From: Deltaproteobacteria bacterium
GTDB taxonomy: Bacteria; Bdellovibrionota_C; UBA2361; SZUA-149; JAITKM01
Assembly (NCBI GenBank): GCA_031278395.1
Contig: JAITKM010000007.1
Span: forward strand, 1 to 64,000
DNA length: 64,000 nucleotides
Reading direction: 5' to 3'
Positions within the stretch are counted from its first letter, which is position 1; each line of letters opens with the position of its first letter. The notes under the pieces are model-generated. The model was not told the origin of the DNA. It was given only the letters and a program-made list of their open reading frames with translations, and made no database searches. A program made the position numbers and the translations under genes. This document shows, piece after piece, positions 30,790 through 41,259 of this stretch.

Positions 30790-32196
30790 TTATTTGGGAA
30801 GGATTAAATAACCTGGGCAGGCTCGACTGTAATATTGGCTTTCTAGATTATTGAGTGTTAAATCGGCGCTCTGATAATATTCCAAAAGTTTCCTAAAGTT
30901 TTCAGTAGCGTTTTCTACTTTTCCTTGTGGATAACGAATGATACCGCCCACTGTCGGAGTTTTACAGCCAGTTGTTTCGGGCAAACTAAATGGTTCACCT
31001 ATTAGGCGACAATATGCCATATCAGCCATAATTCGCGCCTCCATATACTTTGCGCTATAACTTTTTTCGTCAGAAAACATAAGCTTCGGCTCTTCAATAA
31101 ACCTTTTCCAAAGCGCATTAAAAATTTCTTTATGCTCATTTAAAATTATCCCACGCCCGCAAAGCAAATCCTTAAAATCCTGCAAGACTATCGGATTTTT
31201 CCAGCCACCTCCAAAAATTAAAAAATTATTTGGGAACAATACATGCGCTGGCACAAATCTCAATGTATAAACAAAGATATACACGCTAAAATATTCTACC
31301 GTTCGCAGACGATCTTCAAACTTAATTACTGAATCTTTTAATAAATTCGGCATGCAATACCACTGCGGATCAGAGGATTTCGGCGGCATTTGTAATAAAA
31401 AATTTGAACCATCTGACCGCACAGCAGATAAATTAAACATTTCACGCAGCAAGTCCTCGTTAACTTTTCCAGCGCGTCCATATTTCCCATCCTCATCAAA
31501 TGCCTCGCCTTTTTCATAACGCACAAGCATATCAATAAAATGATTAAACGGCCCCACATCCCAACCTAATAGTACCTCCTTGCCATTATCTTGCTCACTC
31601 ACAATCGTTATATTCCCTGTATTTCCAGCGTTACAAAAAGCCAATGGGTAAAAACCACGAGCCTTCGCATCAATTGCAATATGCAAATTATGAACCGGCG
31701 CAAGTGGAGCACCCTCACCACCATTCAGAATGTCGTCAGAACGAAAATCATAAATCACTGTTAGACCAGTTAAATCAGCCAGCATCTGACCACTTCCGAT
31801 CTGAATTGTCCAAACCTTATCCTTACTCTTAGCGATTGACGGCGGATTATGCCCACAGGTTTGTCCGTGAAAACCAATAGCGTCAATCTTCTGGCGAGTA
31901 ATACCCTGCTGTTCTGCTACTTGCAGTAAGTTTTCAACGCCTTGAGCTACTGTTTTAAGATAAGCATCGTGAATCTGCTGAAATTCCTGAGTTTGAGAAA
32001 AGTCTTTTAATTTTAGTCCGTCTTCAATTTTTGCTCGTACAGTTCGAAGATCAGCGGACAACTTTTGAGGATAAGGTAGAGTATACGCAGTTAAGTCTTT
32101 AATTGAACCTTGCGTTGTAAATTCAGTCAACACCAAATCAACAGCATCAAGAGAGTTTCCAGTCATGATACCAATTGTTAAAACAACTGCTTCCAT
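30790..32196 (-). CDS. anmK: Anhydro-N-acetylmuramic acid kinase
   Basis: IGIMTGNSLDAVDLVL, FHGQTCGHNPP, QIGSGQMLADLTGLTVIYDFRSDDILNGGEGAPLAPV, NAGNTGNIT. Confidence 0.9.
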   Translation of the reverse strand: MEAVVLTIGIMTGNSLDAVDLVLTEFTTQGSIKDLTAYTLPYPQKLSADLRTVRAKIEDGLKLKDFSQTQEFQQIHDAYLKTVAQGVENLLQVAEQQGITRQKIDAIGFHGQTCGHNPPSIAKSKDKVWTIQIGSGQMLADLTGLTVIYDFRSDDILNGGEGAPLAPVHNLHIAIDAKARGFYPLAFCNAGNTGNITIVSEQDNGKEVLLGWDVGPFNHFIDMLVRYEKGEAFDEDGKYGRAGKVNEDLLREMFNLSAVRSDGSNFLLQMPPKSSDPQWYCMPNLLKDSVIKFEDRLRTVEYFSVYIFVYTLRFVPAHVLFPNNFLIFGGGWKNPIVLQDFKDLLCGRGIILNEHKEIFNALWKRFIEEPKLMFSDEKSYSAKYMEARIMADMAYCRLIGEPFSLPETTGCKTPTVGGIIRYPQGKVENATENFRKLLEYYQSADLTLNNLESQYYSRACPGYLILPK

Positions 32197-32394
32197 AATC
32201 TTGAATTTAATATATGCTAAGCTTTTTATTTAAAAGGCGAGCGGCTATATCACTCCCCATAAAAAATAGCAAATATTTAACTGTAACTATTCAGTAGCAG
32301 TAACTCTACAGGTAGGCTGAACGGTTACTTATACTTGACAGGAAAATATTACTAATAGATAGCATACAAAATAAACTCTTAACAGTTAAGACAA

Positions 32395-33426
32395 ATGGCA
32401 ACTATAGAACAAAAAATTGGGCAAATGATTAATATTGGATTTTATGGTGATACAATACAGTGTCCTGCGGTTAAGAACGTCTTAGAGCAAATCGCAAATA
32501 ACAAAATTGGCGGCGTAACTTTATTTGCTTCAAATGACAACATTAAAAGTCCACTACAGTTAAAAACCTTAATTCAGAATCTCAAATCGTCATCTAAGAA
32601 TTACCCTCTTAGTGTTGCAGTTGACCAAGAGGGCGGAATTTTGCAAAGATTAAATTCAAAAAATGGTTTTCCTAATTTTAAAACAGCTAAATATGTTGCT
32701 GAAAATATGTCCGCCACAGAGGCTTATCAGATGTATTATGAACTAGCTGGTGTTTTAGCAGAAGTTGGCATTAATTTTAATTTCACTCCAGTTCTGGATA
32801 TGCGCAGAGATTATAAATCTCCTGCAATAACTCAAAAAAGACGGAGTTTTGGTAAGACGCCAGAAGTCGTTGTAAAATTCGCTCATCAATGTATTAAGGC
32901 GCATGATGCACGGCAGATTATTAGTTCGCTCAAGCATTTTCCAGGTCATGGGAGTGCGAGAACTGATTCGCATCGTGGGTTTGTGGATGTTACTAATGAT
33001 TGGAAAGACGACGAATTAATTCCCTATCGGGAGTTGATTACCCAAGAACTTGCTAGAAGTATTATGATTGCCCATATATTTAATAAAAACCTTGATGCTC
33101 AGTTTCCTGCTTCCCTTTCTAAAAAGGTAATTAGTTCGTTGTTACGTGAAAAACTAGGCTTTCAAGGCGTGGTTATTTCGGATGATTTTCATATGGGGGC
33201 AATTAGGAATAATTTTTCTTTGGCAGAAACAGTGATTAACGCCATTAATGCTGGAATTGACATCTTGATCTTTTCTAATAATCTTGGAAATCCAGATTTA
33301 GAAACTCCGCAAAAAGTTATTAACCTAACAATACAAGCTATTCAAGACGGTCTAATCTCAGAAGAACAAATTGAAGAATCATTTACAAGAATTGTGCGAC
33401 TAAAATCAAATTTCATGCCCAAATAG
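32395..33426 (+). CDS. nagZ: Beta-N-acetylhexosaminidase (GH3)
   Basis: AVDQEGGILQRL, KHFPGHGSARTDSHRG, VVISDDFHMGAI. Confidence 0.9.
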   Translation: MATIEQKIGQMINIGFYGDTIQCPAVKNVLEQIANNKIGGVTLFASNDNIKSPLQLKTLIQNLKSSSKNYPLSVAVDQEGGILQRLNSKNGFPNFKTAKYVAENMSATEAYQMYYELAGVLAEVGINFNFTPVLDMRRDYKSPAITQKRRSFGKTPEVVVKFAHQCIKAHDARQIISSLKHFPGHGSARTDSHRGFVDVTNDWKDDELIPYRELITQELARSIMIAHIFNKNLDAQFPASLSKKVISSLLREKLGFQGVVISDDFHMGAIRNNFSLAETVINAINAGIDILIFSNNLGNPDLETPQKVINLTIQAIQDGLISEEQIEESFTRIVRLKSNFMPK

Positions 33427-33437
33427 CAGAACAACAT

Positions 33438-33854
33438 TCAAAACACACAAGCTAATTTTTTAATAAAATACTCGTCTGGCTTTAAGCCCAAAAGGGTTTT
33501 GACAATCTCTGATGTTTTAGGAGTCGACCTACTAGCATCAAAAAGCAATTTAAATTTTAAAACATAATTATTGCCAGCATCTTCCATTTTTAAATAAATT
33601 TCAGATACAAATTCGGCTAACACATACTCTTGCACCTTACACTTCTCACTAGTTCTGACAACTTTCAAATTATTTAAAAACTCAAACAAATTCTGGCTTT
33701 GCTTTACAACCGGCAAAGCTAACCAATTATTGTAAAAAACAGTAGCTACATTGCGCTCAAGACTTGGCATAAAACTAACTTCAAATAAATTAAACGCTGC
33801 ACTGGAAACGCTGCACTGGTATGGGGTTACTTTATTTCTTATAGATTTACACAT
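33438..33854 (-). CDS. Hypothetical protein; true start possibly downstream (MPSLERN...)
   Basis: ORF; N-terminal RNKVTPYQ is a translation of the dispersed repeat. Confidence 0.55.
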   Translation of the reverse strand: MCKSIRNKVTPYQCSVSSAAFNLFEVSFMPSLERNVATVFYNNWLALPVVKQSQNLFEFLNNLKVVRTSEKCKVQEYVLAEFVSEIYLKMEDAGNNYVLKFKLLFDASRSTPKTSEIVKTLLGLKPDEYFIKKLACVF

Positions 33855-34016
33855 TAATTTTTAAAATTATCTCAAAAAAATTAATAAGTTAAAGGTTAGA
33901 GACAATAAATCAAAAGTAACCCCATACCAGAAAAAGACCCCAGAAACCAGAAACCAACCCCATACCAGAAAAACTAGCCAGAAAACCAGAAACCAGAAAA
34001 AAAGTAACCCAATACA
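33815..34016. repeat. Cluster of dispersed repeat AAAGTAACCCCATACCAG
   Basis: CTGGTATGGGGTTACTTT near 33817; AAAGTAACCCCATACCAG near 33911; further copies near 33948 and 34003. Confidence 0.7.
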
Positions 34017-34210
34017 AAAAAACTATTAAGTCATTAAGTAAAAATTTTTATGGTGATGATTATGATCTGCTTGGGTAGATAAGTGTGGCAAGATTTTAGG
34101 TAAGCATAATATGGTTAGCATTATACTATTTACTGATGGGATATAAAAATATAGGGAGGCGTGGTAAATGTTACTTCAAGTTTTTATAGCTGAATTTTTC
34201 AAACGACAAA

Positions 34211-35611
34211 ATGTTATTAGAAAAAAGTGTTAATATTATTGGCGCTGGATTAGCTGGGTGTGAAGCAACATGGCAGGTTATTTCAGCTGGGATTCGTGCT
34301 AACTTATATGAAATGCGTCCGCTTTGTATTTCTAAGGCGCATAAAACAGATAAATTTGCGGAGCTAGTTTGTTCAAATTCTTTTCGGGGGATAAGTCTTA
34401 CTAATGCGATTGGATTATTGAAAGAGGAGTTAAAGCTTGCCAACTCGTTAATTATGCAAGCGGCTGAAGTTGCCAAAGTTCCTGCGGGTGGGTGTTTAGC
34501 TGTCGATAGAACAATTTTTAGTAATTATATAGACGACAAACTGCGCAATCATCCATTGGTTACGGTTTATAACGAGGAAGTAACAGATTTAAATAATTTT
34601 CTTATTGCACAAAACTCCCCAGTTCCTACTATTATTGCTACGGGACCTTTGACTTCGCTGACGTTTTCGCAAAGTCTTGTAAAATTCTTAGGGGATTCTA
34701 GTCTTTCTTTTTTCGACGCAATTAGTCCTGTTTTAGTTGATGATAGTTTGGATAAGTCGAAGTTATTTTTGCAATCTCGATATAACAAGGGCGCTGGCGC
34801 TGACTATCTGAATATTCCACTTACCAAAAATGAATACTATAAGTTTATTGAGCTTTTAAAAGATGGTGAAAAATTTGGTGGGCATGCTGAAGAGTTCGCG
34901 GATGATATTGCTAATCTTTGTCCTTTTGAGGGCTGTATGCCTATTGAAAGTATGTTGGAGCGGGGCGAGCAGACTTTGCTTTTTGGTCCACTAAAGCCGG
35001 TGGGATTAATTGATCCGCGCACGAATCAAAAACCGTTTGCTGTTGTGCAGTTACGACAAGATGATTTGGCTGGTAAGTTATGGAATATGGTAGGGTTTCA
35101 GACTAAATTAAAGCACTCGGAACAAGTCAGGATTTTTAAAACATTACCAGGCTTAGAAAATGCGGAGTTTGCGCGACTTGGTTCAGTGCATCGCAATACT
35201 TTTATTAACTCGCCAAAGTTTTTAAATAACACCAACGAAGTTAAAGAGCGCTCTGGACTTTTCTTTGCTGGACAAATTACAGGGGTGGAGGGCTATTTAG
35301 AATCGACTATTTCTGGCTTAGTAGCTGGAATCAATGCTGTGCGTTATGTTTCCCAAAAGCCATTGCTTTCTTTTCCGTCTAATACGGCGACAGGAGCTTT
35401 ACTAAATTATATCAGTGAGCCTAAAAAAGATTTTCAACCAATGAATATCAATTATGGGTTAATTCCGTTTTATGCCCAGTCTGTTACTCTCACTGAGCCA
35501 ACTCCAAATGGCAAATTTCGCAAACTTGGAAAAGATGAGCGACGTTTATTAACTGCCCAAAATGCTTTGCGAGAGTTAAAGGAGTTTCTCTCTCTGGTAG
35601 AAAAGCAATAA
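34211..35611 (+). CDS. trmFO: Methylenetetrahydrofolate-tRNA-(uracil-5-)-methyltransferase TrmFO
   Basis: VNIIGAGLAGCEATWQ, LYEMRP, LVCSNSFRG, FFAGQITGVEGYLESTISGLVAGINA. Confidence 0.95.
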   Translation: MLLEKSVNIIGAGLAGCEATWQVISAGIRANLYEMRPLCISKAHKTDKFAELVCSNSFRGISLTNAIGLLKEELKLANSLIMQAAEVAKVPAGGCLAVDRTIFSNYIDDKLRNHPLVTVYNEEVTDLNNFLIAQNSPVPTIIATGPLTSLTFSQSLVKFLGDSSLSFFDAISPVLVDDSLDKSKLFLQSRYNKGAGADYLNIPLTKNEYYKFIELLKDGEKFGGHAEEFADDIANLCPFEGCMPIESMLERGEQTLLFGPLKPVGLIDPRTNQKPFAVVQLRQDDLAGKLWNMVGFQTKLKHSEQVRIFKTLPGLENAEFARLGSVHRNTFINSPKFLNNTNEVKERSGLFFAGQITGVEGYLESTISGLVAGINAVRYVSQKPLLSFPSNTATGALLNYISEPKKDFQPMNINYGLIPFYAQSVTLTEPTPNGKFRKLGKDERRLLTAQNALRELKEFLSLVEKQ

Positions 35612-35629
35612 ATCAAAAATAACCCCAAA

Positions 35630-36733
35630 CTACTTAAAATTCATACGCTTAACAGCGACACTCGAAACTAAACCAAGCGAAATATAAAAAGAAATAACCG
35701 AGGTGCCACCATAACTAACTAAAGGCAAAGTAATCCCCACTACAGGCAAAATTCCTATCACCATTCCGATATTCACAAAAAGCTGCCAAAAAATATAAGC
35801 CGCTATCCCAAAACTAAGAAAAGTAGAAAATTTATCTCCCTTACTAGCTATAAAAAAAATTCTTAAAATTAAGAAAAAATACAAACTTAACAAAGTAAAA
35901 GCCCCTATAAATCCATTTTCTTCAGCCAACACCGAAAAAATAAAATCTGTATTCTGCTCTGGCAAAAACCTAAGCTGCGTCTGCGTCCCCTTTTTATAAC
36001 CTTTGCCAAAAGTTCCCCCTGAACCAACCGCAATTTTAGATTGTATCGCATGATAACCCTTGCCCAACGGGTCAAGCTCTGGATTCATAAAAGTTAACAC
36101 TCTATCTTTTTGATAATCTTTTAACCCCCAATTCCAAACCGGCACTGCAATTACCACCGCAGTAAAAAACATCAATAACAAAACCTTCTTCTTAATTCCA
36201 CCAAACCACAACATTGAACCAGAAATCATTATTAAAGTTAAAGCCGTCCCTAAATCTGGTTGAGCAAAAATTAATGCCGTCGGAATACCTATAATAATTC
36301 CCGGCAAGATTAAATCTACTAAACCATAACCATCCTTGGGAGCAGTATCCCTAGCTAAAAATCGTCCTAACGCTAAAATTAACCCGATCTTCATCACCTC
36401 AGAAGGTTGCAACCTAACTATTTTTAAATCTAACCAACGTTGCGCACCTCCACCAACATCACCATAAAAAATAACTCCCACCAACATGGCACAGCCTACC
36501 CCATAAATAAAATACGACCAATATTTCCAAACTGAAACCCTAATAAAAGTGCAAACTAAAAATCCCCCTACTCCCAGAGCTACATAAAAAGCTTGCTTTC
36601 TTAATGCTGCACTACTGTACGTTTTTGGTTCATATCCCGAACTACTTAACACAAATAAACTTATACAACTAATCGCAATAACTAGTCCCAGTAACACCCA
36701 ATCTATATTTTTTAATAATTTATAATTCATCAT
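35630..36733 (-). CDS. rodA: Rod shape-determining SEDS glycosyltransferase RodA
   Basis: FAQPDLGTALTLI, LPEQNTDFIFSVLAEENGFIGA, LPLVSYGGTSVIS. Confidence 0.95.
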   Translation of the reverse strand: MMNYKLLKNIDWVLLGLVIAISCISLFVLSSSGYEPKTYSSAALRKQAFYVALGVGGFLVCTFIRVSVWKYWSYFIYGVGCAMLVGVIFYGDVGGGAQRWLDLKIVRLQPSEVMKIGLILALGRFLARDTAPKDGYGLVDLILPGIIIGIPTALIFAQPDLGTALTLIMISGSMLWFGGIKKKVLLLMFFTAVVIAVPVWNWGLKDYQKDRVLTFMNPELDPLGKGYHAIQSKIAVGSGGTFGKGYKKGTQTQLRFLPEQNTDFIFSVLAEENGFIGAFTLLSLYFFLILRIFFIASKGDKFSTFLSFGIAAYIFWQLFVNIGMVIGILPVVGITLPLVSYGGTSVISFYISLGLVSSVAVKRMNFK

Positions 36734-38651
36734 CTAACTCTACAAAACCAATCTCCTCTTCATCCTCTTCAATTTTCCCTGATAATTTCTCTATTGCCAA
36801 TGGATTGGATAATTCTTTTAACAACCCCTTCTTATAAAAAAACATCTCTAAAACTTGCTTAGCTATAGGACCTGCTCCTGAACCGCCATGTCCACCATGT
36901 TCAACCAAGACCGAAACTACAATCTCTGGCTCTTGCACCGGTGCAAAAACTACAATCCACGCATGATCGTCTTCTTCAGGATTTAGCTTTTTATTATCGA
37001 CCAGCGCTTTATATTGCGCTGTTCCTGTTTTACCCCCAACTTCAATACCAGGCAATCTCACTCGTCGACCTGTCCCTCGATTGCCGTTAACTACAGTGCT
37101 GGCATATGCTTTAACTGTTTCAAAAGCATTTGCTGGAATATCATCTAAAGTTCTAATTAATTCTGGTTCAATTATTTGTTCCTCACCAGTCATAGTATTG
37201 ATAATTTTTTTCACTAAAAATGGTCGATAGAAACGTCCACCATTTACAATCGTAGCTGTCATTTGCGCAATCTGTAATGGAGTTACATTTAAAAATCCCT
37301 GACCTACTGCCATCGGTAAAATATCGTATGCTTTCCAATGAGGATCATTAGGAAAATTATTTTTTTTCCATTCACGATTGGCAAATAAACCAGAACTTTC
37401 ATTTGGTAAATTAATTCCTGTTGGCGATCCTAACCCCAGTGCAGTAGCGTATTTATAAAATCTATCTATCCCAAGATCCAAAGCTAGCTGATAAAAAAAT
37501 ACATTACAAGAAGTCATTAAGGCTTCTTGCAAATTCAAAGATCCATGTCCTTCTTTTTTCATACAAGCATAACGCCGCCCAAGTTGAAAATATCCAGGAC
37601 AAACATTTCTATTAGTCGCCAATGGTAGGTTCTCTGCTACAGCTGCTAAAGTTTCAACTAATTTAATTGTTGAACCAGACGGATAGGTTCCACTAATAGC
37701 GCGATTATTCATTGGTTTATCTGGGTTGTTTCGTAATGCTTGCCAATCCGTCTTAGAAACACTTCTGGAAAACATGTTTAAATCATACGTCGGAGTTGAG
37801 ACTAATGCCAAAACTTCGCCATTATTAGGATCCAGAGCAACCACTGCTCCAACTTTATTTTGTAAAGCATTTTCCGCAGCCCGCTGTAAATCGACATCTA
37901 ACGTAAGCTGAATATCCTTACCAGAAATACTGTCCACCTTTCCGACTTCTTTTCTTCTTTTGCCGTGTGCGTCAACTTCAACAAGTTTTTTGCCATCAAT
38001 GCCACGTAATTCTTTCTCCCAAATAGCCTCAATTCCACTTTTACCAACTAAATCACCTAGCTTATAAGTTTCGTCCCCGACTAGTTGTCGTTCTTTAAGT
38101 TTATTAGCTGAAATTTCCGAGACATAACCTAAGAGTTGTGCCGCTAGAGATTTAAAAGGATAAATTCTAGCTGGTGAAATTTCAATTATTATACCTGGTA
38201 AACGATATTCATTAGCTTCCAGTTTGGCTATTTGTTCTCGGTCAGCATCTTGAATAATAATCTGCGGTTCAAAGCGTTCTCGTTTATTGGTTCTGCTTTT
38301 AACCACATTAAACAATTCTTCTTTTGAAAGCCCAGTAATCCCGGCAACAGATTCAAGTAAGGTATCCAGATTATTAATATCTTCTAAAACCAGAACCACG
38401 TCAAAAGATGGTCTATTATAAACTACGAGCCGTCCTTCTCGATCTATTATTTCACCACGTGGGGCTAAGATTTTTACTGTGCGTAGTCGATTGTTCTCGG
38501 ATAAATCTTTAAAATATTCGCCTTTGATTACTTGTAAATAATACAAACGAATTACCAAAATAGCTAAAAACGCAAAAACCACAGCGCCAGAAACAATCAA
38601 CTTGCTTTCCATTGCCGTATCTATAATCAAAGCTTTTTTCATAATTCGCAA
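36720..38651 (-). CDS. mrdA: Penicillin-binding protein 2
   Basis: NRAISGTYPSGSTIKLV (SxxK), KTGTAQ, operon with rodA-mreCD. Confidence 0.95.
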   Translation of the reverse strand: MRIMKKALIIDTAMESKLIVSGAVVFAFLAILVIRLYYLQVIKGEYFKDLSENNRLRTVKILAPRGEIIDREGRLVVYNRPSFDVVLVLEDINNLDTLLESVAGITGLSKEELFNVVKSRTNKRERFEPQIIIQDADREQIAKLEANEYRLPGIIIEISPARIYPFKSLAAQLLGYVSEISANKLKERQLVGDETYKLGDLVGKSGIEAIWEKELRGIDGKKLVEVDAHGKRRKEVGKVDSISGKDIQLTLDVDLQRAAENALQNKVGAVVALDPNNGEVLALVSTPTYDLNMFSRSVSKTDWQALRNNPDKPMNNRAISGTYPSGSTIKLVETLAAVAENLPLATNRNVCPGYFQLGRRYACMKKEGHGSLNLQEALMTSCNVFFYQLALDLGIDRFYKYATALGLGSPTGINLPNESSGLFANREWKKNNFPNDPHWKAYDILPMAVGQGFLNVTPLQIAQMTATIVNGGRFYRPFLVKKIINTMTGEEQIIEPELIRTLDDIPANAFETVKAYASTVVNGNRGTGRRVRLPGIEVGGKTGTAQYKALVDNKKLNPEEDDHAWIVVFAPVQEPEIVVSVLVEHGGHGGSGAGPIAKQVLEMFFYKKGLLKELSNPLAIEKLSGKIEEDEEEIGFVELDDEL

Positions 38652-38681
38652 TTCTTTTAATCGTCAGTATCTATTGTTTTA

Positions 38682-39176
38682 TTAATCTTTACGCCTCTTG
38701 TCCTGTGGCGTTTTCTTTCCAAAAAAAGAAATTGCCCGAACCACAAATGGCGTTAAAACGGAAGTTGTTAAGGTCTCGGTTAAATTAGCAATTCCAATAT
38801 TAGGTTGTATCCAAGAGATTATTAATGAAAAATAAACTAATTGCTTAGTCAAAGACACAATAAAACCTAAAATAAGCAAACCCATAAAACTTTCTACAAA
38901 AAGCTTTTGTCCAACATAATTAACAACTAAAAAAGAAATTACCGCACTCGCAGCATTGGGTCCAACATATAAAACAGAAGCAAAGTCGAAGATTAACCCA
39001 AAGAAAAAGCATAACAATAAGCCATAAATGTCTCGATATTTTAAGGACAAAAAAATAACTAACATGACGAGAAAATCCGGCTTAATTAGGGCTAAGGTCG
39101 GAAAAGATGCAAAACTGCTTTGGATAAAAACCCCTAACAGGCAATAAACAAATAAAATGAAAATTTTTTTAAACAT
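38682..39176 (-). CDS. mreD: Rod shape-determining protein MreD
   Basis: Multi-TM small protein between mreC and mrdA. Confidence 0.85.
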   Translation of the reverse strand: MFKKIFILFVYCLLGVFIQSSFASFPTLALIKPDFLVMLVIFLSLKYRDIYGLLLCFFFGLIFDFASVLYVGPNAASAVISFLVVNYVGQKLFVESFMGLLILGFIVSLTKQLVYFSLIISWIQPNIGIANLTETLTTSVLTPFVVRAISFFGKKTPQDKRRKD

Positions 39177-39222
39177 AACGAGAGTTTCAAAAATTTTAAA
39201 GGTAATATTATAAAAGCTGTGA

Positions 39223-40044
39223 TTATTCTGATACCAACACCAACACTTCTTCTAATTTAAATAAATCCATACTTGGTTTAACTTCTATTTTTTTTACAAG
39301 TCCAACTGTATCCTCAGCTTTAGTTACTGTCCCAATTAATTTGCCTTTAGGATATATACCATCTAGTCCAGAACTAATAACTTTATCCCCAACCACTACT
39401 CCAGAGCCTTTTAAAACATAGTTCATTTCCAACATTGCCGTGCCCGTGCCTTTTATAATACCCGGCGTGCGGCTGGATTGAATCAAAGCATCAATGCCGC
39501 TAATATTATCTGTTAACAACAAAACTGTTGAAGTCTTTTTGGAGACTGCTATGATCTGACCTACTACTGCTTTACCATCGACAACTGGAGAGCCGACTTT
39601 CATACCGTCTTGTTTGCCGCGATTGATAGTTAGACTTCTAACCCAGTTTGAACTATTCCGCCCAATAACTGTCGCTCCAATTAATTTATAGGGATAGGAT
39701 TGACCAAAATTAAGCAATTTTCTAAGCCGCTGGTTTTCATATTCTACTTCGATTAAGCTGGCAATTTTATCTTCCAGAGCTTTATTTTCGGTAAACAACA
39801 AGTTTCTTGATTTTTCAATATCCCAAAGATTAACGTAACGATTCCAAGCCGCGGCAATAGATTGAAAAAGTTCATGGCGTCCTTTTTCAGCGGGAGCAAT
39901 CACACGCCCTACAAGATTAATCCCCAATGAGGGCAGGTAACTGCCTTTTTCAAAACTTTTTGCAGTGAGACAAAATGATATTATGAGAAGAAAAATTGCC
40001 GTCCCTGACAAGACGTTTTCTTTTATGAAGTTCAAGATCCACAT
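39223..40044 (-). CDS. mreC: Rod shape-determining protein MreC
   Basis: VIGRNSSNWVRSLTINRGKQDGMKVGSPVVDGKAVVGQI. Confidence 0.92.
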   Translation of the reverse strand: MWILNFIKENVLSGTAIFLLIISFCLTAKSFEKGSYLPSLGINLVGRVIAPAEKGRHELFQSIAAAWNRYVNLWDIEKSRNLLFTENKALEDKIASLIEVEYENQRLRKLLNFGQSYPYKLIGATVIGRNSSNWVRSLTINRGKQDGMKVGSPVVDGKAVVGQIIAVSKKTSTVLLLTDNISGIDALIQSSRTPGIIKGTGTAMLEMNYVLKGSGVVVGDKVISSGLDGIYPKGKLIGTVTKAEDTVGLVKKIEVKPSMDLFKLEEVLVLVSE

Positions 40045-40169
40045 GACAGCAAGTAATATTTAGATTTAAGGATAATAAAATGGCTAGAGTCAAAATCGCT
40101 AACTATTTTATCAACAAAATAAAGGCGGGCGGCTAAATACTTTTAAGTGTATCTAGTTGTCAATATTAA

Positions 40170-40775
40170 ATTTTTGTTCCAATAATTAGTGTTCAGTGGT
40201 TAGTGTAGAGTGGTTAGTGATTAGTGGCTGGTGGTTAGTGCTCACTGGTTTGCTCGCTGGTATGGGGTTGTTCAGTGGATAGTGGTTAGTGGATAGTGCT
40301 CGCTCGCTGGTATGGGGTTACTTTTTCACTATTCACCAGACAGCGAACACTAGCCACTAATCACTATCCACTGAACACCAGATTGGCTGGCGCTGCTGGC
40401 TGGTATGGGGTTACTTTTAAGCATAAGTTTAGATGGAAACTTTTTTAAATATTTGACGATCAATTTAAAGTTTTGAGCTTTGTTCAAGATCCGAAAAAAA
40501 CATAATAATTACAACCAAAATTACAAAATCTAAAGTAACCCCATACCAGTGTGATTGTGAACCAGTGTGATTGTGATTGTGAATTGTGATTGATTGTGAT
40601 TAGTGGTTAGTGCTGGCTCGCTGAAAATTTCCATCTAAATTTATGCTTAAAAGTTGCTTACCTAAAAGTAACCCCATACCAGCCAGCCAGCAGAGCCAGC
40701 GAGCACTAATCACTAGCCACTAATTGGTGCTCGCTGGTATGGGGTTACTTTTAAGCACTTTTAAGCATAAGTTTC
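40170..40775. repeat. Dense mosaic of short direct and inverted repeats (GTGGTTAGTG, GCTCGCTGG, GGTATGGGGTTACTTTTAAGCATAA)
   Basis: Six copies of GGTATGGGGTT/AACCCCATACC in both orientations; TTTTAAGCATAAGTTTAGATGGAAA vs TTTCCATCTAAATTTATGCTTAAAA inverted repeat. Confidence 0.8.
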
Positions 40776-41185
40776 TAACCACTAACCAAAGACACCAGCA
40801 CTTCCCTATTATGTGGAGTTTTACGATGTTCCCAAAGATAAACTCCCTGCCAAGTTCCAAGAGCAAGTTGTCCATCCAAAATCGGAATTGATAAACTAGT
40901 GTTAGTTAATACTGATTTGATATGTGATGGCATATCATCTGGACCTTCCAGTACATGCGAAAACTTAGTTGGAACTAAAGAAAACAAATCATTTATCCAT
41001 CTCTGAATATCTGCTTTGACTGCGGGATCAGCATTCTCCTGAATTATCAAACTAGCACTAGTATGTGGAACAAAAATCGTGCAAAGTCCCTCTTCAATCC
41101 CGCTTTCTCGAATCACCTCTTCGACTTTCCTGGTAATTTCTACAAATTCTTGTTGTGTCGTTTTTATTGTAATTGTCTTAATCAT
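40775..41185 (-). CDS. YjbQ family protein
   Basis: IFVPHTSASLIIQENADPAVKADIQRWI, LGTWQGVYLWEHR. Confidence 0.9.
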   Translation of the reverse strand: MIKTITIKTTQQEFVEITRKVEEVIRESGIEEGLCTIFVPHTSASLIIQENADPAVKADIQRWINDLFSLVPTKFSHVLEGPDDMPSHIKSVLTNTSLSIPILDGQLALGTWQGVYLWEHRKTPHNREVLVSLVSG

Positions 41186-41259
41186 AATTCAATTCACCAT
41201 TACTGCGTAACAATCCAAATTTCTAAAAACTTATTTTTTAGCTTGGCAATGTTGTTCTA

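Noticed and set aside
30609-30854. 81-aa + strand ORF overlapping the end of anmK
   Set aside because: Overlaps anmK, no recognisable family; likely spurious.
33900-34020. CRISPR-like regular repeats near 33.9 kb
   Set aside because: Repeat units (CATACCAGAAAA) are short, irregularly spaced and part of the dispersed repeat family; no unique spacers.
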